Assembly: GCA_019232905.1 (NCBI GenBank) | Contig: JAFANA010000134.1 | Coordinates: forward strand, 1 to 53,924 | Source: Vulcanimicrobiota bacterium | GTDB taxonomy: Bacteria > Vulcanimicrobiota > Vulcanimicrobiia > Vulcanimicrobiales > Vulcanimicrobiaceae | Length of the DNA: 53,924 bases | Direction of reading: 5' to 3' | Part shown: positions 27,180-34,659 of the stretch, in pieces | Position numbering within the stretch: the stretch's first letter is position 1 | Layout of the letters: every line of letters starts with the position of its first letter | Notes under the pieces: model-generated | Databases searched by the model: none | The model's input: the letters and a program-made list of their open reading frames with translations, nothing else | What the model was told of the DNA's origin: nothing | Translations under genes and position numbers: made by a program

Positions 27180-27299
27180 GCCGTTTAATGAATCGGCACG
27201 CCGGTCCGATAGCTTAGAAGTGACCGAGCGCATTCGCATCCTTGACAAAGCATCCGGTCGCTTGGATTCGCTTGATAGCCCTAGCGCAGGTCAATAAAC
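27180..27299. promoter_or_regulatory. divergent promoter region between cysD and the PHP gene
   Basis: 120 bases between two divergent starts must hold both promoters. On the plus strand a consensus TTGACA -35 is present at 27242-27247, but the -10 position 17 bases on is poor (GATTCG). On the minus strand no good box is seen. A shared regulator responding to sulfur is possible but no palindrome is evident. Confidence 0.3.
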
Positions 27300-28124
27300 G
27301 TGGAATCAACCAGTCTCGTAGATTTGCACATGCACACACGCTGCTCGGATGGTATATGGGGCGTCGAGCGGCTGCTCGATGAAGTGCGGGTGCGGGACCT
27401 CGGTCTGTTTTGCATCTCGGATCACGATACGCTCGACGCATACCCCCTTCCGGAGGACCTTGCATCGCGCGCCATCCCGGGACTCGAGGTCGACTCGCAT
27501 CTCGGCGGTCACACGGTTCATCTGCTCGCCTACGGCGTATGCGATAAAACGTCACCCTTGATGAATGCACTATGCCGCCAGCGATCGGCGCGCGAGGAGC
27601 GCATGGCCTCGATGGTCGATGCTGTGCGACGGCACGGAATCGACGTCTCACTCGATGACGTCCGCGCTCAAGCGCGGGGTACTGCCAGCCTCGGCCGGCC
27701 GCATCTCGCGCGGGCGCTGGTTGCATGCGGCGCAGTCCCGAGCGTACAGGACGCCTTCGACCGGTATTTGGCCGACGATGCAAACTCGTATGTCGCGCTT
27801 GAACGTTTAACCGCCGCTGACGCGATTGCGTTGATCCATGCGTCGTGCGGCGTCGCGATCGCCGCGCATCCGATGCGCTTGCGCAATGATTCCGACCTTG
27901 CTGAATTAATCGATGAGGGAATTGACGGCATCGAGATCGCGCATCCGACCGCCGATCCGCAAGCGCAAGCGCGTCTGCTCGAAACGGCTCGGGCAAACGG
28001 TTTGCTCTCGACCGCGGGCACGGACTTCCATGCGCCGCTCGAAGGGCGCCCGATCGGCGTGCCGTTTCCCACCTTCGAGATCGATCGGCTTCGCGAAGCG
28101 CTGGATCGGCGCGCGCGACAATGA
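27300..28124 (+). CDS. PHP-domain phosphoesterase (RNase AM / nucleoside-3',5'-bisphosphate phosphatase type)
   Basis: 274 aa. The PHP metal motifs are present in order: DLHMHTRCSDG (His10, His12, Asp17), ISDHDT near residues 40-45, GLEVD near 61-65, HPMR near 187-190 and GTDFHAP at the C-terminus. The small arrangement matches YciV/RNase AM and the Chromobacterium enzyme known to hydrolyse pAp and other 3',5'-bisphosphates. pAp is what PAPS leaves after sulfation or reduction. Divergent from cysD, it is well placed to remove it, although RNA-end trimming is an equally known role. GTG start; a downstream ATG inside the first motif would break the metal site. Confidence 0.85.
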   Translation: MESTSLVDLHMHTRCSDGIWGVERLLDEVRVRDLGLFCISDHDTLDAYPLPEDLASRAIPGLEVDSHLGGHTVHLLAYGVCDKTSPLMNALCRQRSAREERMASMVDAVRRHGIDVSLDDVRAQARGTASLGRPHLARALVACGAVPSVQDAFDRYLADDANSYVALERLTAADAIALIHASCGVAIAAHPMRLRNDSDLAELIDEGIDGIEIAHPTADPQAQARLLETARANGLLSTAGTDFHAPLEGRPIGVPFPTFEIDRLREALDRRARQ

Positions 28125-28160
28125 GCTTGCCCGTCTGAAGTCAAACTAAAGGTTCACTCC

Positions 28161-29108
28161 ATGTCGAGGTATTTTCGCTTCTTCGGACTCGAGCGCGATC
28201 CGTTCTTAGATACGGCGGATCCGTATTTTTATTGTGAACTCGGCGCGTTGCGCAAGGCCAAGGAGCGCCTCTATGACTCGGTCGATGCCTCGCGCGGACT
28301 CACGGTCGTGCTCGGCGATCCCGGTACCGGAAAGACGAGTTTGAGCGGCGCGCTCGAGCAAGAGCTGCTCGGCGACGACCGTGTCGTCCTCGGCAAAATC
28401 CTCGATCCGTCATTCGCAACCGAGACGGAATTTTTGATCGCCATTGGGCGCGTCTTCGGCCTCGCACTGCCGCCGCGGTCGAGCGCGGCACTCAAGAACG
28501 CGCTGAAGAACTTCTTCTTCGAAACGGCGGTTCTCGAGAAACGAACGCTCGTGCTGATCATCGATGAGGCGCAGAATCTCAGTGACGAAAACCTCGAAGC
28601 GCTTCGCCTGCTGCTCAACTATCAAGTGCCGCAGCGGAAATTATTGAACATTCTTCTGTTTGGACAAGCCGAACTCGAAACACGCATCAACGCAAGGGGT
28701 AACCTCGCAGACCGCGTTGATTCGTGGATTCGGCTTCTGCCGCTCGACGAAACGACCTCGCTTGCGGTCCTCGATTACCGTCTTTCGCGAGCCGGCTTGA
28801 CGCCTGGAACGCCGTTGTTCACGCCGGAGGCGCGTACGCTTCTTACCGAGGCCGCGTCCGGCGTCGCGCGACGCCTGACCATGATCGCGCACCTCGCGAT
28901 GCAGGAAGCGGCGGACCGCGCGAGCACGCTCGTCATCGAAGATCACGTGCGCACGTCGATGATTGCGCGCGGAATCGCCTTGAAGCCCAAGCCGGTAGCA
29001 GTACCGGCTCCTGTAGTCGAGGCCCCGTCGGGCAACGGCACCGTATCGGAGCCCGCAGTGCAACGTCCCCAAGGCTTTTTCGCGAAGCTTTTCGCCCGCA
29101 GGGCCTAG
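28161..29108 (+). CDS. AAA ATPase, ExeA/GspA family
   Basis: 315 aa. Starts with the typical FGLERDPF segment; Walker A GDPGTGKTS at residues 52-60 and Walker B LVLIIDEAQNL ending in Asp135-Glu136, then the AAA lid with LRLLLNYQ and ETTSLAVLDYRLSRAG. ExeA/GspA and MshM-like ATPases act with envelope assemblies such as secretins or pili. This one has no transmembrane helix and no peptidoglycan-binding domain; its tail is Pro/Ala/Val-rich and ends in the basic FFAKLFARRA, which may dock to a membrane or partner. It shares TAGTG with the next gene, so the three-gene operon is translationally coupled. Confidence 0.85.
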   Translation: MSRYFRFFGLERDPFLDTADPYFYCELGALRKAKERLYDSVDASRGLTVVLGDPGTGKTSLSGALEQELLGDDRVVLGKILDPSFATETEFLIAIGRVFGLALPPRSSAALKNALKNFFFETAVLEKRTLVLIIDEAQNLSDENLEALRLLLNYQVPQRKLLNILLFGQAELETRINARGNLADRVDSWIRLLPLDETTSLAVLDYRLSRAGLTPGTPLFTPEARTLLTEAASGVARRLTMIAHLAMQEAADRASTLVIEDHVRTSMIARGIALKPKPVAVPAPVVEAPSGNGTVSEPAVQRPQGFFAKLFARRA

Positions 29109-30595
29109 TGAACGCCGATCCTGACTTCGAGCTGAGCGCGGACATGCGGCTGATCGAACTTCAGCGCGCGGCGCTCGGGCTCGCCCCGCCGCCCCCAACA
29201 ACGTGGCAAACGCGCACGCTTGCGGACGGCGGAGTGTCCGCCGAGGAAGAGCCCGTGCCGCAGACGCGTACGGCCGTGCTTATGGCTTCTATGACGGCGA
29301 ACCCGCCGTCCGGCGTGATTCCGGGCGCGGTGGTTACCGCGTCGCTCAGCGTCGCAAACGAGGGTGCGGAAACGGCGCGCAACGTGGTTATCGGCGTCCC
29401 CGTGCCGGGCGGTGCGGGCTATCGGCCGGGATCCTTCGTCATGGACGGACGGCCGGGCGACGAGGACGCCGCAGAGCGGTTTCTCGGCGCGGGCATCGAG
29501 GCAGGCGACATGGCTCCCGGAACGCGGCATACATTCGTTTGGAAAGTCGGCGTGCGTCTTGGTGGACAGCCGCTGGTTTTCGCACCGTCGATGCGTGCCG
29601 TCGGAGCGGCCGTTATGGGCGCAAGGACGCTTCAAGTCGAGCGCAAGGACCGCGCATCGATCGGTTTCGCCGCTGAACTCGAACGCACCGATCCGACGCT
29701 CTTTACGCCCAAGCCGCTCGTGCCGGTCGATATTCCGGCCGAGGAGCTACCGTTCTACGAGCTTGATGCCGAAGAGACGCTGATCCACGAGGCCGCGGAG
29801 GCTGCACTTTCCTCGGCGGCACCGCCGGTCGTCCCGGAACCACCGCAAGCCGTTGAACTAGAGCCTGAACCGCAACCGGAGCCGGTGTCAGAAGCTGAGC
29901 CTGAGCCGGAACCGGAACCGGAGCCGGAAGTGCCGCCGCGTGAAGCGGTCGTGCTCTACGCAAAATTCGACCGGGCGACGGTGGCATTTTTCGAGCGGAC
30001 GTTCAGCGGGTCGAAGCCTCCGACGATCCTAAGCCATTGCATCTTCGCAAGCGCGCTCGCATGCGCTACCGACGCGAACGGCGCCGATACGCTCGGTCTC
30101 CGCAAACATCTGGACGCACAGTCGCAGGTGCTGCATCGCATTCAGCTGCACGAGCGGCTTGGCAAAAAGGAACCCATCTCTGAGTATGGCGGACAACTCA
30201 CGGCTTCGCTCGATCGGATGAAACCGGAGCCGATCGGTGACGTGAGCGCCCCGAAAAACGCTTTGTTTCTCGAGACGGAATTGACGGAACCGACACTTGC
30301 CGTTATTTCAAAAATCAACGAAGAGCGCGAGCGATGGAATTTCGTCAAAGCCCGGCAATTGACGCTCGCGCTGCAAGCGCAGCGCCTTGCAGGCTTAGAT
30401 CCGAACGATGCTTCGAGCGCGGCGCTTGAGAATGCGCTTCGCGTCTACGCGCAAGCGGCAATGACTGCGCTTCAAAAGCTGTTCGTCCGCTTGCGCATCG
30501 ACCGCACGACCGGTGTCCTCTTCCAGACCGAACCGCAACTCGATGCCGCTGCACGCGCGCTCGTCACCGCGTTCAAGAATGCGCTGGCCGAGTGA
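29108..30595 (+). CDS. unrecognised 495-aa protein with a DUF11-like beta domain and acidic Pro-Glu linker
   Basis: 495 aa from GTG 29108, which overlaps the ATPase stop by one base. No signal peptide or membrane helix. Residues about 55-180 look like one DUF11/CARDB-type beta-sandwich: Thr-Ala-Asn-Pro-Pro opening, SVANEGAETARNVVIGVPVP, GYRPGSFVMDGRPGDED. About 225-285 is a low-complexity acidic stretch of Pro-Glu repeats. The last 210 residues are mostly helical, with a conserved-looking core FDRATVAFFERTFSG near 293-307 and long charged helices. DUF11 domains usually occur outside the cell, so their presence in an apparently cytoplasmic protein is odd. Function unknown; coupled to an ExeA-like ATPase and a glycosyltransferase. 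Confidence 0.72.
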   Translation: MNADPDFELSADMRLIELQRAALGLAPPPPTTWQTRTLADGGVSAEEEPVPQTRTAVLMASMTANPPSGVIPGAVVTASLSVANEGAETARNVVIGVPVPGGAGYRPGSFVMDGRPGDEDAAERFLGAGIEAGDMAPGTRHTFVWKVGVRLGGQPLVFAPSMRAVGAAVMGARTLQVERKDRASIGFAAELERTDPTLFTPKPLVPVDIPAEELPFYELDAEETLIHEAAEAALSSAAPPVVPEPPQAVELEPEPQPEPVSEAEPEPEPEPEPEVPPREAVVLYAKFDRATVAFFERTFSGSKPPTILSHCIFASALACATDANGADTLGLRKHLDAQSQVLHRIQLHERLGKKEPISEYGGQLTASLDRMKPEPIGDVSAPKNALFLETELTEPTLAVISKINEERERWNFVKARQLTLALQAQRLAGLDPNDASSAALENALRVYAQAAMTALQKLFVRLRIDRTTGVLFQTEPQLDAAARALVTAFKNALAE

Positions 30596-31359
30596 GACTC
30601 TTCATTGGCATCCCCACCAGCGGCTCCCCGGCGAAGCCCTTTGTCGAGAGTCTCGCTACGCTCGAGATTCCCGCCTCGTTTTCGTCCGTCGACCGCACGA
30701 TCGTCACCGGCAACTTCGTCCCGGCGCAACGCGAATTGATCGTGCGGCGCGCGCTCGCACGCGGTGCCGACCGTCTGCTGATGTGCGACGACGACATGGT
30801 GCTGCCGAAAGACGCGCTGGCAAAACTTTCGGCCGTGCTCGATGAGGACTCATCGTGCGCGCTCGCCGGTGCGCTCTATTACTCGCGCGATGGTTTCCGT
30901 CCGATGATCGTCGGGAATTGGAATGCCGCCGATACCACGAGCGCAACGATTCCCGCATTCGGCGATGAGCCGGTTGCGGTGGACGGTGTTGGTTTCGGAT
31001 GTGTGCTGCTGCGCCTCGATGCGCTGCGCGCGATGGAAGCGCCGTATTTTAGCGCGCAAGTTTATATCGAACCGAACGCCTCGCGCGTTCGGGTGTGTAA
31101 CGAAGACTATCTCTTCTGCGCGCGCCTCCGAGCCGGCAACCTACACGTGATATTGCATCCAGGAGTGCGCTGCGGTCACTTCGATCGAGCGACGGGAACG
31201 GTTCATCCGGAAGCATGGGAAGACTCACGAGTGACGTCCGAACCGCGAATGGCGGTACTCAAGGACGGAAGCATACAACTCGTACCGCTCGCGGCCGCGC
31301 AGTCAGGCGACGAGCGGCACGAACTTGCTGCGATTTCGTACGTGTGGCCCGGCGTTTAG
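30592..31359 (+). CDS. glycosyltransferase family 2-like protein
   Basis: 255 aa. GTG start sharing GTGA with the previous gene. The nucleotide-diphosphate-sugar region is LLMCDDDMVLPKDAL with Asp66-Asp68, and a later stretch VCNEDYLFCARLR carries the acidic residue expected near the catalytic base. Topology and size fit the GT-A fold with a shorter C-terminus than usual. Sugar donor unknown. Its stop shares TTAG with the convergent flagellar gene. Being in an operon with the ATPase and the 495-aa protein, and next to the flagellar block, it may modify a surface or flagellar target. Confidence 0.75.
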   Translation: MRLFIGIPTSGSPAKPFVESLATLEIPASFSSVDRTIVTGNFVPAQRELIVRRALARGADRLLMCDDDMVLPKDALAKLSAVLDEDSSCALAGALYYSRDGFRPMIVGNWNAADTTSATIPAFGDEPVAVDGVGFGCVLLRLDALRAMEAPYFSAQVYIEPNASRVRVCNEDYLFCARLRAGNLHVILHPGVRCGHFDRATGTVHPEAWEDSRVTSEPRMAVLKDGSIQLVPLAAAQSGDERHELAAISYVWPGV

Positions 31360-31754
31360 CCGCGGCTATCTAAACCCGCTGAGCGGCGCGGACCATCGCT
31401 GATCTTAACGCCTCGCGCATAGGTTTTCCAGCGCGAGAGCTGGCGCAAACGGTCGCCGATGTCCTCATGGATCGCTTGGAGCTTGTCCATCCGTTCCTGG
31501 CGGTAGGCGAAGATCTGCTGCAGCCGGGCAAACGCGGCTTTATCGAATTCGGCCGTGCGATAGGCAATTGCGTCGCCCATCGCATTCTGCATCGAATGGG
31601 TGACGCGACGCGAATCCGCAAGCGCCGTGCCGAGACGCTCCCAATTGCGTTCGTCGATCGACACGTCGATCTCGACGCAGAGGCGTTCGAGTTCGTTGAT
31701 GTCGCGGGCTACGGCTTCCAGCAACGCTTGGCCGGATTCAGCCGACGGCCGCAA
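31356..31754 (-). CDS. FliT-like flagellar chaperone candidate
   Basis: 132 aa, all-helical: LLEAVARDINELERLCVEID at the start, then a long helix around ERMDKLQAIHEDIGDRLRQLSRWK, and a basic tail. Position directly after fliS, small size and helix content match the FliT group that holds the FliD cap protein before export; sequence identity in this family is too low to be sure. TTG start at 31754, with GGAGG eight bases upstream, inside the end of fliS (17-base overlap). It ends in the shared TTAG of the convergent glycosyltransferase. It could also be an unnamed flagellar regulator. Confidence 0.65.
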   Translation of the reverse strand: MRPSAESGQALLEAVARDINELERLCVEIDVSIDERNWERLGTALADSRRVTHSMQNAMGDAIAYRTAEFDKAAFARLQQIFAYRQERMDKLQAIHEDIGDRLRQLSRWKTYARGVKISDGPRRSAGLDSRG

Positions 31755-32184
31755 AGCTCGAGCCTCCGTCGCCCGCGTGCGCGGAACGTTGCGCGTTCTT
31801 CATGGCTTTGAACTGTCCGACGGCCGTGTTCCACGTGTCGCGGTAGTCGCGGAAGTACGGCAATAGGCGCTCTAAACGGCTCGCATCCTTCTGCATGTTC
31901 GCCATCACGAGCTCGTGATGCCAGAACTCATAGACGCGAAAGAGATTTTTGGACAACTCGCCGCCGATCTCCATGTCGAGCGATCCCATCAGGAGACTGC
32001 ACGCGCGCTGTGCGCGCAACAGCGCCTTGTGGATGCCCGTTATATCGTCCCGGTCGCTTGTTAGTTTCTCGAACGCCTGTTGGGCCGCGATGATGAGCAC
32101 GTCGAAGATCTTCACGATGAGATCTTCTTTCGACGCCGTCGCGATCGAGGTTTCGAGATACTTTTGTTCGGCCGATGCCTTCAT
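31738..32184 (-). CDS. fliS: flagellar export chaperone FliS
   Basis: 148 aa four-helix protein. FliS wraps the C-terminus of flagellin in the cytoplasm, keeps it unfolded and leads it to the export gate; in Bacillus it also affects FliW-CsrA control. The family start KYLETSIATASKEDLIVKIFDVLI is clear, as are QRACSLLMGSLDMEIGGELSKNLFRVYEFWHHEL in the middle. The last 25 residues are a poorly ordered extension. It lies six bases after fliD, in the flaG-fliD-fliS-fliT-like operon. Confidence 0.93.
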   Translation of the reverse strand: MKASAEQKYLETSIATASKEDLIVKIFDVLIIAAQQAFEKLTSDRDDITGIHKALLRAQRACSLLMGSLDMEIGGELSKNLFRVYEFWHHELVMANMQKDASRLERLLPYFRDYRDTWNTAVGQFKAMKNAQRSAHAGDGGSSFAAVG

Positions 32185-32190
32185 GACGAG

Positions 32191-34215
32191 TTAGCCGCCG
32201 TTCCCCTTGAAGAAGCCGGAAAGTTGCGATTGCATCGATTGATAGACCGCCAACTGCCCTTCCGTCGCCGTAAACTCCGTACGCAGTTGATCGGCTTGCA
32301 TGTTGGCGTCGTTGGTCACCTGTTGTATTTGCGCGCTCAAGCTTGCGATGCGATCCGTATTCGTGTTCTCGAACCCTTGTAGGATCCCGACACCGCCTGC
32401 AGGCAGTTCACCTACGACCGACGTGTTGAGCAGCGTTGGCAAACCCGTCACATTTCCAAGGTAAATTCCCAGGTTGTTCGTGAGACTGTTCGCGCCTTGG
32501 AAAATCGCCTGCACTTCACTCGGATTGGTGGCGAGTGCGGTGGTGAATTTCGAAACGTTGAGCGGTTGCAGCGTACCGTCGGTGCCCTGCATCTGCTGGG
32601 TGCTGACCTGTTGCTGCGAAGTCGTTTGAGCTCCGGTCGAGGCGGTTGCGAGCGTTGTGAACGAATCTGAAAGCTGCAGTCCGATATCCGCGAGGGAGTT
32701 GTACTGCGTCGTCGTGGACGTGTAGCTCCCGGAGTCTCGAATGAGACTTCCTCCGAAGTAGCCGGAGACCAGGCTCGTTAGTTCGTCTTTGACGGTCTGA
32801 ATCTGCGAATTCCACAACACGCCGCCGCCAACCGAGGCTGACTGCGCCGTTGTCGATGAACCCGCTTGCGGCGTAATGACAGCGGGAGGAATCGTCGCGT
32901 TGTTGACTTCGGTGATTGCGGCGTTGTAGGCGGAGACAAAGGTGTTCAGCGCCTTGACGAGCTTCGACGAATCCGAACCAACCGTCACCGTATACGGCGT
33001 CGTGAATCCGTTGATATTCAATTGCACGCCGGGAATCGCGTTCGTAACTTGATCGGAATTGCTGTAAACCGTATTCGTGACACCCGAAGGCCCCTGCACG
33101 GTTACCGAAGCTTGCGTACCGACGGCGGTCGTGGCACCGCTTGCCGATGTTAAGCCTGCCGCCGTGAGGAAGTTACTGGTATCGCCCGCCGCTCCGAGCA
33201 CGATGGTCTGCGGTCCCGTAGCCGTTGACGTCAACGTAATCTTATTTGTCGTCGCGTCGTAGCTTGCGACTACACCTGCGCTGCTGGCGTTGATTCTAGC
33301 AATGACCGACGCCGTGTTATCGCCCGATGCCGAGATGTTGATGTGCACCCCGTTGATCGTGAAAACCCCCGAGGTAACCGGCGTGACGTAGCCGGCACTC
33401 GTCGAACTGTTGAACGAAGCAGCCTGATTGATGCCGCCGATGTTTGAGGTGCTCGTCACGCTGCCGCTGGTGGCCGTGTTATTGACCTGCGCCGATGACA
33501 GCTTCAGGACGTCCAGCAAGTTTCCGGAGTCGGTAGGCGCTCCGATCGTAACCGGCTTATCTGTCGACGAGAACGTGACCTTGCCGGTCGCAGGATCAAG
33601 GCTCGCGTTGAAGCCGGCGTCGATCGGATGCGGACCCGTCGCGATGTCGCTGTTCAACTTGGCAAGGATCGAATCAATCGAGTCGATGTTGACGTTGTAG
33701 GTCAGCGTAAAGCCTTGGACCGTTATGCTGCCGTTACCGCTTACGCTGCTGCCGTTCGAGGGTGTTACGGCAGCATAGGATTTTGCGAGAATGATTTGAT
33801 CCGACGGCGGACTTCCGTCCGTGATCGAATGACCGGCAGCCGGATTGTTGGTTATCGTCGTTGCTGTCGCTTGCGTCTGTCCGAGAATTGTGTACGTACC
33901 GGAGGCCGGTGTTTGACCGCTGATTGCCGTTGCGGTACCTTCCGCAGTATTGCTGGAAGTGGCGAGCCACGCATTGAACAGCGTAGGATCCGACAGCGCG
34001 CCTAGTGCGTTCTGTACGCAGTTCAGCATGCTGTTGATCTTGATCAGCTCGGTGTTCGCAGCATTGATCGTCGAGATCTGCGCGTTGAGCGAGACGTTTT
34101 GCGAAAGCGTCAGCGACGTCAACTTCTGGATGATCGCGTTATAGTCGATACCCGATGCAATGCCGGGAAACGAAACCGGGGGAACGTTGGTTCCGGGGAC
34201 TGAACTCGAGGACAC
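32191..34215 (-). CDS. fliD: flagellar hook-associated protein 2 (filament cap)
   Basis: 674 aa, longer than the 468 aa of the E. coli protein, by an enlarged middle. FliD forms the pentameric cap that folds flagellin at the growing tip. Domains: FliD_N (about 10-115) starting with SFPGIASGIDYNAIIQKLT; a variable Ser/Thr/Asn/Gly-rich central region with two IN (flagellin-hook) repeats, likely surface-exposed; and FliD_C from about residue 420 on with the coiled-coil end DRIASLSAQIQQVTNDANMQADQL. Many Thr and Ser residues make it a possible target for the nearby glycosyltransferases. GTG start with AAGGAG upstream. Confidence 0.95.
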   Translation of the reverse strand: MSSSSVPGTNVPPVSFPGIASGIDYNAIIQKLTSLTLSQNVSLNAQISTINAANTELIKINSMLNCVQNALGALSDPTLFNAWLATSSNTAEGTATAISGQTPASGTYTILGQTQATATTITNNPAAGHSITDGSPPSDQIILAKSYAAVTPSNGSSVSGNGSITVQGFTLTYNVNIDSIDSILAKLNSDIATGPHPIDAGFNASLDPATGKVTFSSTDKPVTIGAPTDSGNLLDVLKLSSAQVNNTATSGSVTSTSNIGGINQAASFNSSTSAGYVTPVTSGVFTINGVHINISASGDNTASVIARINASSAGVVASYDATTNKITLTSTATGPQTIVLGAAGDTSNFLTAAGLTSASGATTAVGTQASVTVQGPSGVTNTVYSNSDQVTNAIPGVQLNINGFTTPYTVTVGSDSSKLVKALNTFVSAYNAAITEVNNATIPPAVITPQAGSSTTAQSASVGGGVLWNSQIQTVKDELTSLVSGYFGGSLIRDSGSYTSTTTQYNSLADIGLQLSDSFTTLATASTGAQTTSQQQVSTQQMQGTDGTLQPLNVSKFTTALATNPSEVQAIFQGANSLTNNLGIYLGNVTGLPTLLNTSVVGELPAGGVGILQGFENTNTDRIASLSAQIQQVTNDANMQADQLRTEFTATEGQLAVYQSMQSQLSGFFKGNGG

Positions 34216-34230
34216 AATTGCTCCTTGCTG

Positions 34231-34596
34231 CTATGCGTTCTTGTCGAACGTGACGCCGGATTGCTGATCGAAGAATTGCGCGAGCCCCAGCAATACCTGG
34301 GACGGAACCTGCGCGACTTCTTTGCCGGTCTGCGGATCGGTGAAGACCGTTACGACATCTTGGCCTTCGACGCGATAAGAAACGTTCAACTGGACCGGCT
34401 GTGGAACTGAGCCGCCGAACAGTTTTGCAATAGCTGGAGCTATGCCGGCGTGGGAATCATCGTCCGTCGGCAGTTGCGGTTGTGATATGGGAACTGCACC
34501 CTGCACGCTCGGCTGCGCCGGCGCCGGGACCGTGGACTGGGCGGCCGGAACTCCGGCCTGACCGTCGGCGGCGGCGGGAACCGCTTGAACTTCCAT
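34231..34596 (-). CDS. flaG: FlaG-like flagellar protein
   Basis: 121 aa. The C-terminal half matches FlaG: LNVSYRVEGQDVVTVFTDPQTGKEVAQVPSQVLLGLAQFF, the PF03646 core, with the IP/VPS motif and a terminal flexible tail. The N-terminal half is Pro/Ala/Gln-rich and disordered. FlaG affects filament length in Vibrio, Campylobacter and others; the mechanism is unclear. It is first in the flaG-fliD-fliS-fliT-like operon and has its own sigma-28-type promoter just upstream. AAGGAG lies about 11 bases before the ATG. Confidence 0.88.
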   Translation of the reverse strand: MEVQAVPAAADGQAGVPAAQSTVPAPAQPSVQGAVPISQPQLPTDDDSHAGIAPAIAKLFGGSVPQPVQLNVSYRVEGQDVVTVFTDPQTGKEVAQVPSQVLLGLAQFFDQQSGVTFDKNA

Positions 34597-34631
34597 GTGC
34601 GCTCGATCTCCTTCGGATCCGTCTCTTCTTA

Positions 34632-34659
34632 AAATCGGCCTCCGGGCCGATTCAATTTA
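34632..34659 (-). promoter_or_regulatory. sigma-28 (FliA) type promoter for flaG-fliD-fliS
   Basis: Minus strand: TAAA at 34659-34656, 16 bases, then GCCGATTT at 34639-34632. The FliA consensus is TAAA, 15 bases, GCCGATAA. The spacing and form match those before fliC. The TAAA overlaps the stop codon of the glycosyltransferase upstream. Symmetric arms AATCGGCC and GGCCGATT (34633-34640, 34645-34652) fall in the same place. Confidence 0.75.

Noticed and set aside
34633..34652. AATCGGCC/GGCCGATT stem as a terminator after the glycosyltransferase
   Set aside because: No T-run follows, and the same bases make a near-consensus sigma-28 promoter with spacing equal to that of fliC, a better explanation.
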